A stretch of DNA of 64,000 nt from Dioszegia crocea. Lineage: Eukaryota; Basidiomycota; Tremellomycetes; Tremellales; Bulleribasidiaceae. Shown piece after piece: positions 11,428 to 23,091 of this stretch (position 1 is the stretch's first letter; every line of letters starts with the position of its first letter). The DNA is taken from NCBI GenBank assembly GCA_001600615.1, contig BCKK01000009.1, forward strand, positions 1-64,000, in the 5' to 3' direction. The notes below the pieces were generated by a model. The model made no database searches and was not told the DNA's origin. It saw only the letters and a list, made by a program, of their open reading frames with translations. The translations under genes and the position numbers were made by a program.

Positions 11428-13017
11428 TCAGGTGATGGGGATCTTGTTGCCCGCCTTGTCTTTCAGCACAACGATATCGCAGGGGATTGAATTGCCAGAG
11501 TCCATGTAGGTGAGGATGGTCTGATCAATCGGGTCGACTCTGCTTTGTTAGCTTGATCTCGAAGGTACAATACACCATCCCCTGACGAATGAACGCTCGA
11601 GTCCCTTATCTCCGCCGTATCCTCCCGCTTAAATACCACCCAACCCCGACACTGGTCTAGATCACAAGTACTACTCACTTGATATTCATCTTCTCCACCC
11701 AAGCCCTGCCCAAAATCACATCAAAGTGCTCCTCCTCGCTGACCATAGTCTGATGCTTCATCGCCTTGCCGGCCACAGTGATGTTGACAAGACCGATAGG
11801 CTTGAGACCAGTATATCCAGCAGTGCCCATGGCGAACTACAAGTCAGCAAGTAGTCTCCACTGATGAAATTGCAGAGCTTACCTGCTTGGGAACAAGACC
11901 GTGCTTGACGGCGAAGGGTCGAGAGACATAGACGCCTCGGTACCCAGGTTTGAGCAGCATCCGGACTAACATATCAGCTTGACATCGACGCAGGCAAGTG
12001 TGACTTACCATTCTTCACATCGCCAACTTGACCTAAAACAGTGCGAACGCCATTTCCGTTTTGGAACTGGTATGTCAGCAAAATACGTCTCGCCAAGCAG
12101 AGCTCCACCCTGACCACCAACTCCCTGGACCAGAGAAGCAATCTCATAACTCACCTCAAGCCACTCCCTCTTTTTGACCTCCCACAAAGGCTCCGCGTCA
12201 TCATCACCCCACTTGCTCCTGTGGCTCTTGGTACTTCTGACGCTCGGCGCAAAGTGGGCATGATTCCTCCTTCCACCTCCCGACTCTGCGTGCTTGGGCT
12301 CTTCCGCAGCCGGCTCGGAATGGTCGTTTCCACTATGGCTGGCCTGGGGGAAGTGGTGCTGATCCGAAGAACCCGACACTTGACGGCTGGACTTGTAAGA
12401 CTCGCCGTTTGACTTAGAGGCAGGTGCAACTGGACCCAGTTCCGTCCCCTTCATTCCAGCAGCTTTGCCGTGTCCGTTGACAAGGCTTTTCGGGGCGTCA
12501 CCATTCGCGTCGCCGTTGGCTGATTTGGCCTTTGCTGACTTGGGCTTGACAGGCGACTTTGCCTTGTCCTTCAAGGCGGAAGCGGCTGACGGCTGAGATT
12601 TGGATTTGGCGGGGGATTCCGGGAGAGAAAAATGGGCGTGGGGGTGAGGAGGGGTGAGATGGAGAGTTGCAGAGGAGGTTGAGGAGGGAGGGAAGCGGGA
12701 TAGGAAGATCTGAAGATCATCGGCTTTTCTATCAGCTGTGCCCGGGTCAAATAGATCCTCACTCACCATCCTCCAAGCTCCATCGAGATCCTTTAAACTC
12801 ATACACCAATCCTGCGCCATCTTTCCCTTCCCGTAGCGAAGCAGCGTCTTGCTGTGTCAGACCAGCTTTAGATGCTATTCTAGATAGCAAAGCAGAGTGT
12901 TCTTCTCCCTCTGAAAGAGTCAGCCGGCTGTCCGATCTAAGAATCGAGGCAAGACTTACCCTTGTGCTGAATGGCGAATGTTTTTGACGGGGAGTGGATA
13001 TTGTACAGGAACGACAT
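11428..13017 (-). CDS. PB1-like N-terminus plus inactive retropepsin-like C-terminal domain
   Basis: Proposed exons are 13017-12960, 12911-12767, 12723-12155, 12066-12009, 11965-11883, 11836-11679 and 11539-11428 (about 393 aa). The first 90 residues, starting MSFLYNIHSPSKTFA and ending DADDLQIFLSRF, look like a compact PB1/ubiquitin-like fold. A 150-residue low-complexity Ser/Lys/Gly/Asn linker follows. The C-terminal 140 residues follow the retropepsin/gag-asp pattern: VRMLLKPGYRGVYVSRPFA where active enzymes have VR.LVDTGA...ISR.FA, then a KHGL stretch, VNITVAGK, and FDVILGRAWVEKM. The catalytic DTGA is replaced by KPGY, so protease activity is not expected. The simple exon 1/exon 2 splice leaves one extra base, meaning an indel or a junction I have not found. 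Confidence 0.7.
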
Positions 13018-14149
13018 GGCTGCGGGTCTGTTCAGTCTATACGTAGCTGAGCAGAGATGTAGAGTAGAAGGATAAAGGGTGAGATGAAAATACAATAGGC
13101 AACTCAGAGCGGGAAGAGAGTGACGTCAAAGCCGATCCCGCTTTCACAAGTTGCCTCTTCCGGTCAATATTGACATCCCTCTTCATCTCTTCTTCATCCT
13201 TCTTATCCTGCTCATATTGTCTTCTGCCTTACAAGGCAAAGGGAGTGACGGTTGGGGTGTTTCTTACAGGTCTACTGCACCTCTGATGGATCAAATGGCC
13301 GGCGAGGGCTTTTGAGGGCACGGCGTGGGGCAGGGTCTGACTCTGACGGCTGATGTGCCTCTCTTACCCAGTTAACCATAAACACTGACTTTCATTGACG
13401 CCGACAGTTTGCCTCTGCTTCTCATTGGCACTGACAGTCTCCTTAACATGAGGACTACTATCATTCGTACTGGCTGACTCACCAGTTGCTGTGAGTTTTG
13501 ACATGTGGTGTCTTTCGACAAAGCAGCCGCAAGATTGGGCAATTCCTCATCTCCTCAATGAAGATTATATCAGCGTGTAGTCCCACACTTCTGAAGAGGC
13601 TCTTACATGCTGGGCCAGTCTGATCTCAGCTCACCTTTACTGACTATTGAAGGTCTTGCTCGGGATCAAGTGCTGTGGATCGACCATGATCTTACGATGG
13701 GGCCAATTTGGGATGTAGTGATGCGGCCTAGAAAAGCAAGTATTCTTGAAGCTAATAACCATCCCCATAGGCCTCACCGATATCTCTGATCGATTTATGA
13801 CCAGTATCTCACCTCCTTACAGGGCCGTCAACGTATCTTACTCTTCCACCGGCCTTTAGGCGAAGGGAATCGCCATCGTGATCGGTTCCCACGGCTATAG
13901 TGGAGCTCTATTGTGGATGTCAACCCCACGTTCCGGGCAGTAATATCCATAGCTTGTACACGATGTGTCAGGAGTCAGGCCTGGCCCAAAATTTTCCCCA
14001 TATATACGCACGGGCATTGATTTTGGCTGTACATGTTCATCAGCCAAGTACTACTTGAAATCATCACTCTACCTATCAATCATCACCAAGTATACATTCA
14101 GCATGAATATAGAACAGATGCGGCAGCTCAGTCGATACTGAACGATAGT
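13018..14149. other. Intergenic, no gene supported
   Basis: About 1.1 kb upstream of the minus-strand gene starting at 13017. It contains the promoter of that gene and only short, unsupported open frames (for example 13607-13789 plus). No tRNA, repeat array or domain-bearing exon was seen. Confidence 0.4.
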
Positions 14150-15595
14150 GAGTCATATCATCCCTTGCTCGGATATTCAGGTGAAAGGAATTCCCCGACG
14201 ATGTAATCAAGTTTCTGGTAAACCTTTCACCCCAACCCTTTCACGCAGCTAGTCTGTGTCGAGGCAGTTTGAGTTTCATCTTTGGGCCATTAGGCTCTTA
14301 CTTGATCGGGGAGGGAATGAGGAGTGTAAGGCGAGACTGAGGGGAATCCATCAAGAAGCAAGGAAGCCAGTTGCGGATGGCTGTCATTTCCGATTTCTGG
14401 TTCATTTGGTTTGAGTTGTGGCTGATCATATAGGCTTCTACGCGACTATACACTGAGCGAATCTCATTCTGTCCAGAGATGGAACCTTCCGAAGTGGCAA
14501 GGGGATGAAGTGTTGAGGCTTACCGACCCGAAAACGCGGCGGATGCGGTCGCCCTTTACCGTCAACTCGCTGAATTCGAATCGTCGTCAATCAAGCACTG
14601 AGGCTCTTGATTGGATGCTCAGTGTATCTGAAGCGTCCGATACCCCTTCGCTGGTTGAACATCTGCGATCCAGATGATCCTCCTCATGACAACTCACAAA
14701 ATTCAACGTACGTACGATGGGATCACAAGCACCGCGGCATTGAAGCTGACTACTTAGACGTCATAGCGTTACTGTATTAGCGTACCATTCCTTCGAATCC
14801 CTTTCCTATCCGTTCAACTGCTCGACCTCTCGCGCCTATTTCACATCCTACCAATCCTTTCACCCCAGCGCCGGACTCGCTCGGGCGCGCGCTCGACACC
14901 TCAAGAGTCGGCAATTCGGCATTAAATCCTATCCGCACAGGTCCAGGTAGCTCAGATCCAGCGGGATGGCATAGTGTGAATGTGGGTGAGAGGCGGTCTG
15001 TAGGATGGGGGTCGGGGGGATTTGTGTCACTTTGCTGTCAGGTCGAGGTAAGCTCTTTCTCCCTTCTGGTCGCATCTTCTCCCTCTTAGCCAATCGCAAC
15101 AGAATCGCCATTTGCTACTATCAAAACACGCTAACTCAGCAGCTACTCTCGCTTTTCTGCTGTGAAGGAGAATAACGATGGATAATTTGAGCGCGGGAAT
15201 CTGGATTTTGTGAGTTTGTGACAATGATTCCACTTAAATTGTGATGCTGATAATGCAGAATTCTGGCATCGTCTCTCTCGCTCGATGCCAATACCCTCCT
15301 CATCACCACTCCGCTCTACAGTTCCCACTTCTTATCCTACCTCCCCACCAGCCGATTACCGACCTCCTGCGTGATTGAATTACGCTCAGTCATCGGAACT
15401 GGCTATAGACACAACTCAGATGTCCCCTACGGCGTTGGCGTGGTCATTTTGAGCGGCAGATGTTCTGGATATGGAAAGGGCATTGTCGAGGGGAGTTTGG
15501 CGACTGGTGGAAAAGCCGGACTTGTGGAGGGACGACAGTGTTGGATTCGGGGTCTTGAGGGATTGCTTGATCAGAGCTACCGTGCTACTGGATAA
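14150..15595 (+). CDS. Probable spliced gene or two small genes, structure unresolved
   Basis: Several stretches look coding on the plus strand but I could not join them into one frame. One runs from about 14260 to 14400 (SVSRQFEFHLWAIRLLLDRG-like). A second covers 14445-14677 and ends at a TGA. A third, around 14600-15050, uses a strong GTACGT donor near 14709 and reads through LAYHSFESLSYPFN. A terminal exon begins at about 15261, contains LYSSHFLSYLPTSRLPTSC and ends at TAA 15595. A candidate short model starts at ATG 15178 and splices over one intron (GTGAGT...TGCAG) into that last exon, giving about 120 aa. No domain is recognised. Treat coordinates as the envelope of likely coding sequence only. 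Confidence 0.3.
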
Positions 15596-15923
15596 ATGGT
15601 GTATTAGCTATGGGTCTCCGCGGAAGGTCCCATGAAGCAAAGTCCCGCTGATCCTGATCGTACCAGAGGCTCATGACGTAGGATGGTAGGGGCTGGATGG
15701 GCTGATGAAGCCGGCTGGAAGGTGGCACCTCACTAATTTCATTAGACGTACGATCTGTACACCCATGAAATACAATCACAGCAGTTACAGTTAGTGAGAA
15801 TTTTTACCTGTGCCGATCCTGCACATGAGCTGACGTACGCTGACGACTAGAGCTCATGGGCAATCCTTCCGAGGCAGCACTAATCCATTCTGCAAATAGT
15901 CCATGAAAGATATACTCTACTGA

Positions 15924-17648
15924 TCACGCCCGTCCCTCCTGTTCCCTCTTCAATCTCTCTCCATCAAATTCAATCGAAGATCCTGGTAGCTTCCCTTGCC
16001 ATATCATCCGCCCGGTACCTACCAAGTTGAGACAGAATCTGGCACTGGTCAGCTTGGTCTAGTAAAGGGCGGAATATCAGGGCCAACTCACACGCAGCTC
16101 ATGCCTATGACGAAGATGATATTGAGAATGCCGAACGCTTTGGCGGGGATGAATGTGGCCAGTCGTCCGAAAGTCACCACTACCCCAGCTAAATTATCAA
16201 CTCTGGCCCAAAATTCGTGAGAGTATTACTTCCAGAGCGACACCTACTGAGAGGGAAAGTCCAGGACCACCATGTCTACATCGTCAGTAAATTGGGGTCT
16301 ATCGATGGGAAAGACCTACAAATTGCCATCGCTTCCACAGTGATTTTCTCGGCTCCTCCCAGAGACTCAATATCGCCCATCCGAGAAAGACGATTAACAT
16401 CCAGGCTAAATCATCAGCTCACAGCCCTTCAGTCGCCGTGATTACTGCGCAGAGAACGGGTTCCAGACTCACTCGCCATGCCCTGATGATCAGCAACGTC
16501 CTTCAGTCCGGGTCAAGCGAAGTAAACTTACAAGTAGTAGGAAAGACAGCAAGACAGAAACCGTGGCGAAGATCCTCGATGACTCAGCGACCGAGGTATT
16601 GCCGGGTAGTCCTGATAAGAAGTTCTCCTCTTCCGCTATCGACTGGATGATTTGAGCCAGATTCATCAACACAAGGCTGGGGAAACCAGGTACGCCGACG
16701 GAAATGAGATACGAGGGGATCATATCACTGTTGTTTAGCGCTGATGTGCAGGGTGCAGGAAAAAGTACTTACGGAGATGCTTGAGAAGACGTCATATCCT
16801 TGTGCATCCATACAGCTAGCTTTAGGAGGCCGACGAAGAAGCCAAGTCCTGGAAAGTCAGCTATCACAGCGCAAGACTGCAGGGGTGAAGACTGACCAGC
16901 AAAGATGTAAGAAAAGATCGCCACTGTCAAAGCTCGGCTGACCCCATATTCGATCAGTTCAGATGCTAGGGTACTTCCCACGACTCCAATAAACATCAAG
17001 GGGTATACCTCAAGCGCATCGGGCGGGCCAATCTCGGCTAGTGGGCGCGCAATTGTACGGCTACGCCTTCAGCAAAGCTCCAACAAAGACTTACAATGTG
17101 TTTTGCATGATGAGCCCCACACACGCCGCCAAGAAGACGTAGATCCAGAACCAGACCTCACAGGCGAGAGGAAGCCAGGCCTGGTCGTGTCAGCTTTTGC
17201 CTTTCTTGCAGCTCCTGCCAACTACCAAACTTACTCCAGTATACGGTCCTCCATAGAGTAAAGTTCCGATGATCAAAGTGGCCATAGCTATCGCTGTGAC
17301 GGGAAACCACACCGCTTCCTTCTGATCGTAAAAGCTGTTCTTGAAGATAGCAGGCCAGCGGTGAGCGCGTCGACAGGTCATGCCAATATTGAAGAGGTAG
17401 ATGACGATATTTGCGATATAGAATATACATCCTTTTCATCAGTGAGACCCGCACTCAGGACATACCTATAGCATGTTGTCCATTAAAGCTATATGGAATC
17501 GTACTGATCACTACCGACAAAGCACCGCAAGCCAAGTTTACGTTGAACCTGAGAAGTAAGTCAGCTGAAAAGAGGAGTGGGAAACTCACATTTGCCATCC
17601 CCAATTCTTCGACCACTCGATCCTCTTCAGCCTCCGAAAGTGACCCAT
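15924..17648 (-). CDS. TDT/SLAC1-family anion transporter (malate/sulfite exporter type)
   Basis: Twelve exons on the minus strand: 17648-17590, 17548-17466, 17431-17235, 17180-17095, 17060-16897, 16848-16773, 16727-16532, 16482-16473, 16405-16320, 16275-16248, 16188-16092 and 16044-15924. Together they make 1203 nt (400 aa) in frame, including a 10-nt micro-exon. The short cytosolic N-terminus (IEWSKNWGWQM) leads into about ten hydrophobic segments. Family landmarks include a Trp/Arg-rich IEWSKNWGWQM start, the Gly-rich LASELIEYGVSRALTVAIF helix, and the late TWWSWTFPLTGVVVTF segment that matches the WW.WTFP motif of tellurite-resistance/dicarboxylate (Mae1) and sulfite (Ssu1) transporters. 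It is probably plasma-membrane located. Malate versus sulfite cannot be decided from sequence. The end at 15924 requires a 47-nt last intron; without it the frame stops at 16088. Confidence 0.8.
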
Positions 17649-19102
17649 CTTATCCTACACCTTCCCAGATAGATATAGAACAAACGAGTGGAGCCGTTAT
17701 TGATGAAGAGAGATGGTGCCTGCAAGAAACCTTCATCCTCGACGACTGGTCGACTGTGCCTCGAAGCTTGGCGCCTTATCATGACGTTGACCTTACGGCA
17801 TTTCAGCTGGCCGGTGTGAGTGTGGCACTGTGGCGGAGTATAATCGCTGCTTTGCGATGCGTGTTGGCTGAGATGCTGTTGAGAAAGTGCTCATCACCCA
17901 GTCCTGAACTCCAGACGACACCTCACCCGTATGTATTGGCTGATCAAAAGGAAAGGCTTTCAGCGCGAACATTGAGTAAACAAGACCCAACGAGCGGAAG
18001 GTGGCACGACATAATTTGTCGATCACACACCTGCAATCTATACTGCCTGCTGCAACCTCTTGGTTGATTGAAACCCTGGAAGATGTTTCATCATAGCCAT
18101 TATTGGGACTCTGCGACACCTGCCCTCATGACGTAGCTTGACGCCTGTTCGAGACGACTGAAGTTTGGGTGGCGATTATTACTCACCAAATGAGTCTGGC
18201 CGTACTGGGGGCATGTGCGTGTGGGCAAGCCGTCTGAATTTAGCACTCGACCAAAGGATCATCTCTGGATCCAACCCGAGCAGTCTTTTGCACCACGACC
18301 ACGCACAATGTCGCAAACGCTGGCATCGAAAACAAGTACGTAGATGAAATCACATTCCTAACCGTCACATCACGCGGAGATATAGGTGGACAGTGTCTTC
18401 CAGGTCTGCTTGATTACTGTCTTTCTCTGGTCAGAAACGAGCCCGAAGGGGATCTGATTCGGACAGCCGAGATATATCAAAATTGGGTCCAAGGACGAGA
18501 AAGTCTCAGAATTCAACGGTGAATAATCTCAGCAATCACTGGCCAAAAAGAGCATGATCACTTCTTCTGCTTTGTATAGCTTTCTCGTTGAAGGCCATAG
18601 TATAGTCAATATAGCACCTGGGATTCCATTTTACCAGCCCCTCCATCGCGGCCCTGGTGCCACTTACAGACTCCACATCGTGCCTGTGTTTCATCTTGTG
18701 TGCCTCCTTTGGACCTTGTCTGTGATGCAATAACCATGACGTTCCACCGATCTCACTTATGTATATGGACACCCTCTTTTCTTTCCACCTACTATCTTTG
18801 TCTACTTGCTCTCTTGGACGCAGTGGCAATAGTCCAACATTCCTCACGCCACCCCTTATCTCGGCCCAGAGATCTCATCAAAAACGGCATTTTGCCGATC
18901 GAACGTGCGACTCACCCGATATTGGTATGACAACTGAGAGGGTCTTAGAGTCATTACCATAGGACCCGTCAGCCCGCTCCCCCACACACTCGTTGACATA
19001 GATCAAAACACTCATTCTACTCAACACCCCTCAGCACCTCCTTACCACCCCTATCAACACCGCCTATTCGGTCCCGCCCATACGACGACCAAAACCTCCG
19101 AG
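17649..19102. other. Intergenic, no gene supported
   Basis: About 1.45 kb between two divergent genes (transporter start 17648, lipase start 19103). Open frames such as 17793-18119 and 18536-18847 (minus) and 18700-18930 (plus) carry no recognisable domain. The last 100 bp before 19103 is C-rich, as expected for a 5' leader. Confidence 0.4.
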
Positions 19103-21624
19103 ATGGCACCGACCATTTCATCCACCCTCCTATCTGCGACTGCGTTCATATCTTCAGCTAGTCCTGCACCGATAGAGATAGACCATACATCCCCTCTACT
19201 GCAGCCTAGATCAGGCGCACCGCTATACAACGATCCGACTCTGATACCGGCGAAATATCGCGTCGAGCCTGAAAAGGTTTTCGACTGGGCAAATGCCCAT
19301 TCACAAGTCCCATTGCGTACAGCGCTTTATCGATCGCCGCCTTCCACCCTGCTGGACGCTCCTACCCGAGCGGCAATGAATATGCCCAATGCCTATACTG
19401 CTACAGGTCAGGCGAGAGCTATGAGGGGTCACTCAGACGGTACTGCCGAATTCGACCCTTTACTCCCGGCCTCTTCAGCGTCATCTACCCATTCCGAGGT
19501 GACTCCGCTTCTTGCCCCTTCTCCTCAACGCGCCAACACCTCCTTCCTATCTCCTCGACACTCTCTCCATCCCCAGCCCAGCTTTTTGGGTCGGACAACC
19601 TCCCGTCCCTCTTCAGCCGGCTCGAATGGCAACATCCTTCGGCGATTCATCGACCGAGCCTCTACTCCCTCTCAGCAACTCTCTCGGCCTACCTTCCCTC
19701 CTCCCAGCCTATCAACATACTCTCCTCTTCCCTTCGCTCCGTTGACGCTTCGCGCCAAAGCGGAATTATTCGTCTCCCAAGCATTCTCGGTGTTGTTGTC
19801 TACGGTATTCCTAGCTGCGGTGGTCAGCTGGGCTACGTTCATCGAGGTCAAGCAGAAGCTGCCTCAATGGATATGGCCGACTAAGCAAAAGATGTTTCCG
19901 TGGGACGATGACAAGTATTGGAGGAAAGAGGGGAGAAAGATCAGCAAGGATCCGAGGGATTATGCTAAGCAGGTTGGGATGGAGATTGAAGAGCAGGTGG
20001 TTGAGACGGAGGATGGGTACTATCTCAAGTAAGTCAGAACGTGCAGTAGATCCTTGAGCTGTGATGGAATCGTCCCTCAAAATCCCGAGGTGCTGAGGTC
20101 GGTAGGATGGGCTGGAATAATCAGTGTCCAGCGGGTCAATACTACCACTTTGCTCTTTGCTGACACTCAGAATGCACAAAGTCATCGACCCAACCCACAA
20201 ATTGGATGCTTCGGGCAAACCACCATTCCCGATTCTCATCCTACACGGCCTGTTCCAATCCTCAGGCTCATTCGTCACTTCCGAGGAACGAAGTTTGGCT
20301 TTCTGGCTAGCGAGGCAAGGCGGATATTCGGTATATATGGGGAATAACAGAGGGGTGTTTGACATGGGGCATAGGAGTTTTAAGAGGAATGACCCGAGAT
20401 TTTGGGGTGAGTTTTTGGTCTCTTTCTGGAAACCGTCTTTACGGCTTCTGGTGGAAGTACTGCTCGTGAGGGATCCGCTGGGCTACACGATGAGCGAAAT
20501 GGCGAATATTGTTGAAGGTGGGAGTAGAGATCAGGATTGGAAAGGAGGGGATCTTGGCTAAAGAAAACACAGGATCAGGATCAGTTGCAGAACATTGCTG
20601 ACCACTTCAGATTGGACAATTCGCGAATTGGCAATGTACGATTTGCCCGCTTTGGTAGATCACGTCTGCCGCGAGACTGGGCATGACAAGGTACGTCTAC
20701 CATCCCGTTCTCTGACTCTTTTCGGTCCGGATCTGATATCCAGATCGGCTTTATTGGTCATTCCCAAGGCAACGGCCTAGCCTTCATCTCCCTCTCCCTT
20801 GGAATGTGTCCCAATCTCGGCAAGAAGCTCTCAGTCTTCATCGCTCTCGCGCCTGCCGTGTATGCCGGTCCACTCACTACCGGGTTCCCCTTCACGGCGC
20901 TCAATCGACTCGAGTGGTCAACCTGGAAACGACTATTTGGCGTGCTGGATTTCATCCCTCTGATGAGGTGGTCATATGATTATGTTCCAGCAAAGATATT
21001 CGTAAGTCTTTTTTCAGTCCTAAGTTGTCATCAGCTGATCCTCAGGCCATGCTTGGCTATACCATGTTCGCCTTCCTCTTCTCCTGGACGGATACCAACT
21101 GGCTCCATCGCCGCAAAACGAAAATGTTCCGCTTCACCCCTACGCCGGTATCTTCCGCTTCCATCTTCTGGTGGTGTGGAAAGGGCGGGTTTGCCGATCG
21201 GAAATGCACGCTGGACGATACGCTGGACCGGTGGTTTGACGGGCGATTCCCACCCTTGTCATTGTACTATGGAGGGAGGGATTACTTGGTGCTCACTGAG
21301 CCGCTCTTGGAGAGGCTGGAGAAGAAGGAGCGGGATGTGGAAGTTATAAAGGTGACGAAGCTGGACTTGAGCGAGGTGAGTTTTGATCTAATCTTACTGG
21401 CGGGAAGGCGGGGTGGGTAAAGCAGTGGCGGATGCTTAGCGGGAGGGGGAGCTCGGGGGCTCGGGGAGAGAGTTGTATCGGGATGCCTGCATGTCCAGTA
21501 TTAGAGCCTCGCTGACTTCGTTTAGCATTGTGACTTCTACTGGGCGGCTGAAGCGGTAGAGTGGGCATACGAGTCGATCGTGGATGACATCGAGCGTACA
21601 CGTCCGAAGACTAAGGAGTTGTAG
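19103..21624 (+). CDS. Membrane-anchored steryl-ester/triacylglycerol lipase (Tgl1/Yeh type)
   Basis: Six exons: 19103-20028, 20171-20406, 20611-20690, 20744-21001, 21046-21375 and 21526-21624, totalling 1929 nt (642 aa), all in frame. A Ser/Pro-rich N-terminal half of about 220 residues precedes one TM helix (AFSVLLSTVFLAAVVSWATF). The acid-lipase alpha/beta-hydrolase domain follows: ETEDGYYL, PILILHGLFQSSGSF (oxyanion HG), YMGNNRG, WTIRELAMYDLPALVD, and the nucleophile elbow GFIGHSQGN (G-H-S-Q-G). Asp in LSLYYGGRDYLV and His in the last exon (EHCDFYWA) complete a plausible Ser-Asp-His triad. Tgl1/Yeh1/Yeh2 relatives hydrolyse sterol esters at lipid droplets or the plasma membrane. The long disordered N-terminus ahead of the anchor is lineage-specific. 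Confidence 0.88.
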
Positions 21625-21803
21625 ACTGGCGCAGGCGCCGCACCTAGAGAGTCTTGTTCTAGATGCGTATATACCAAGATGTACAGTACGGCCTTTGTCA
21701 TTGACTCCTGCAGAGAGGATATTCAGGGGAGGGAATTGGGCGCCTCCGTTCGTCGAACCGGAGGAGCCAAGGCTCGAGCGCAACATGAGTACATACAATT
21801 CCA

Positions 21804-22883
21804 CTAAGCAGATACAACATCCCGAGGTTTCCCAGCAAACGCATCCACCAAATGATCAATTACTGCCATAGCTGTTTCCTGAATGATGTCGAGTGAAGCG
21901 GCACCGATATGGGGTCTGACAATATCAGCCAGAGAATCAGATGAGCGAGACAGTTAGAAAACTCACGTAGAGATCACGCGAGGATGACCGATAATGTCCG
22001 GAAATAAGTCAAGATGAGGAGGTTCAACACTGAACGCATCTATCCCAGCCCCCGCAATCCATCCTTGATTGAGAGCCTTGGCCAGGGCTTCCTCATCCAC
22101 CACCCCTCCACGCGCTGTGTTGATCAACAGAGCATTCTTTCGCATACTCTGCAACTCCGTCTCGCCGATGATGCCCCGCGTGCTCTCGATGAGTGGGACG
22201 TGAAGACTGAGAACGTCGACAGCTCCGACCAATTCGGCGATAGTGGGGATGAGGGAGAATTTGTTGGAGGGGAGGAGGTGTTGCCATCGCTCGAGCATGG
22301 CAGGGGACATGTACGGATCGTACACCATGATCTTGCTATCGAAAGCACCGTAGAACATACGACCGACTTCGAAGGCGATGTTACCACCACCTACGAGGCC
22401 GAGGGTTTTGCCGGATAGCTGAAAGCCAGACGCCCCGATAGTTTGCTGGACGTGTTCGCCTGCACGGAGCATCCGATCGATACCGGCGATGTTTCGAGAA
22501 AGGGCCAGTGCAAGACCAAGCGCTAGCTCAGCAACGGATTTGGCCTACTGTCAGCATCAGACTCAAGAGCAGGAACTTACATTGACTCCAGCCATATTCA
22601 TACAGACAATACCCCTCTCCGCCAGAGCCTTCACAGCGATCTGGTCCATTCCGACTCCATGCTTGCAGACAAATTTCAGCTGAGATCCGACCAGCTTGAC
22701 ATCTTCCTCCGTGACCGACTCGATGCGACACATCACACCCTCAGCCTGAGTCCGCCAGTGGATGATCTCAGGGTCATCGCAGGTGGTGAGACGGAAGAAT
22801 TTGCGAGCGTAAGTCTCGGTGGCATCGTCGAGTGGGTATCGAGCGAAGACGCGAGGTTTGTACGTAGTAGCAATTGGGGACAT
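21804..22883 (-). CDS. D-2-hydroxyacid dehydrogenase (phosphoglycerate dehydrogenase-like)
   Basis: Three exons: 22883-22581, 22544-21967 and 21915-21804, totalling 993 nt (330 aa) in frame. The start at 22883 gives MSPIATTYKPRVFARYPL; an upstream in-frame ATG would add a leader not typical of the family. An N-terminal substrate-binding lobe (HGVGMDQI, where 3-PGDH has GVG.DNID) is followed by the NAD-binding Rossmann fold GLVGGGNIAFEVGRMF, the catalytic Arg in LINTARGGVVDE, Glu in DAFSVEP and His in STPHIGAAS. The enzyme is about 330 aa and lacks the ACT domain of biosynthetic SerA, so glyoxylate/hydroxypyruvate or another 2-keto acid is more likely than serine synthesis. It is transcribed divergently from a Zn2Cys6 regulator. 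Confidence 0.9.
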
Positions 22884-23091
22884 TATTTGCAGCGTAAGAT
22901 GGGGCGTGTAAGATGACAGCCCGCATGATGACCCGAGTCTGGCGATATATAGATCAGAGAGCTGCACAATGGCCAGCTAGCGGATAGCGGAGGCACGGAG
23001 CCTGTCTCCGCCCCGAAGCTCTTAGCCGAGGTTTAGCCGAGGTCCATAGCGGAAGCGCGGTGCGCGGACGGATCACTTGTTGCATCATACC
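22884..23091. promoter_or_regulatory. Shared divergent promoter with clustered CGG half-sites
   Basis: This 208-bp spacer separates two divergent starts (22883 and 23092). CGG triplets occur at 22981, 22988 and 22996 (CGG-N4-CGG-N5-CGG), followed by an inverted CCG at 23008, making a CGGAGG...CTCCG inverted arrangement. A perfect tandem 11-mer TTAGCCGAGGT lies at 23022-23043. These are typical Zn2Cys6 target layouts, next to a Zn2Cys6 gene. Confidence 0.5.
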
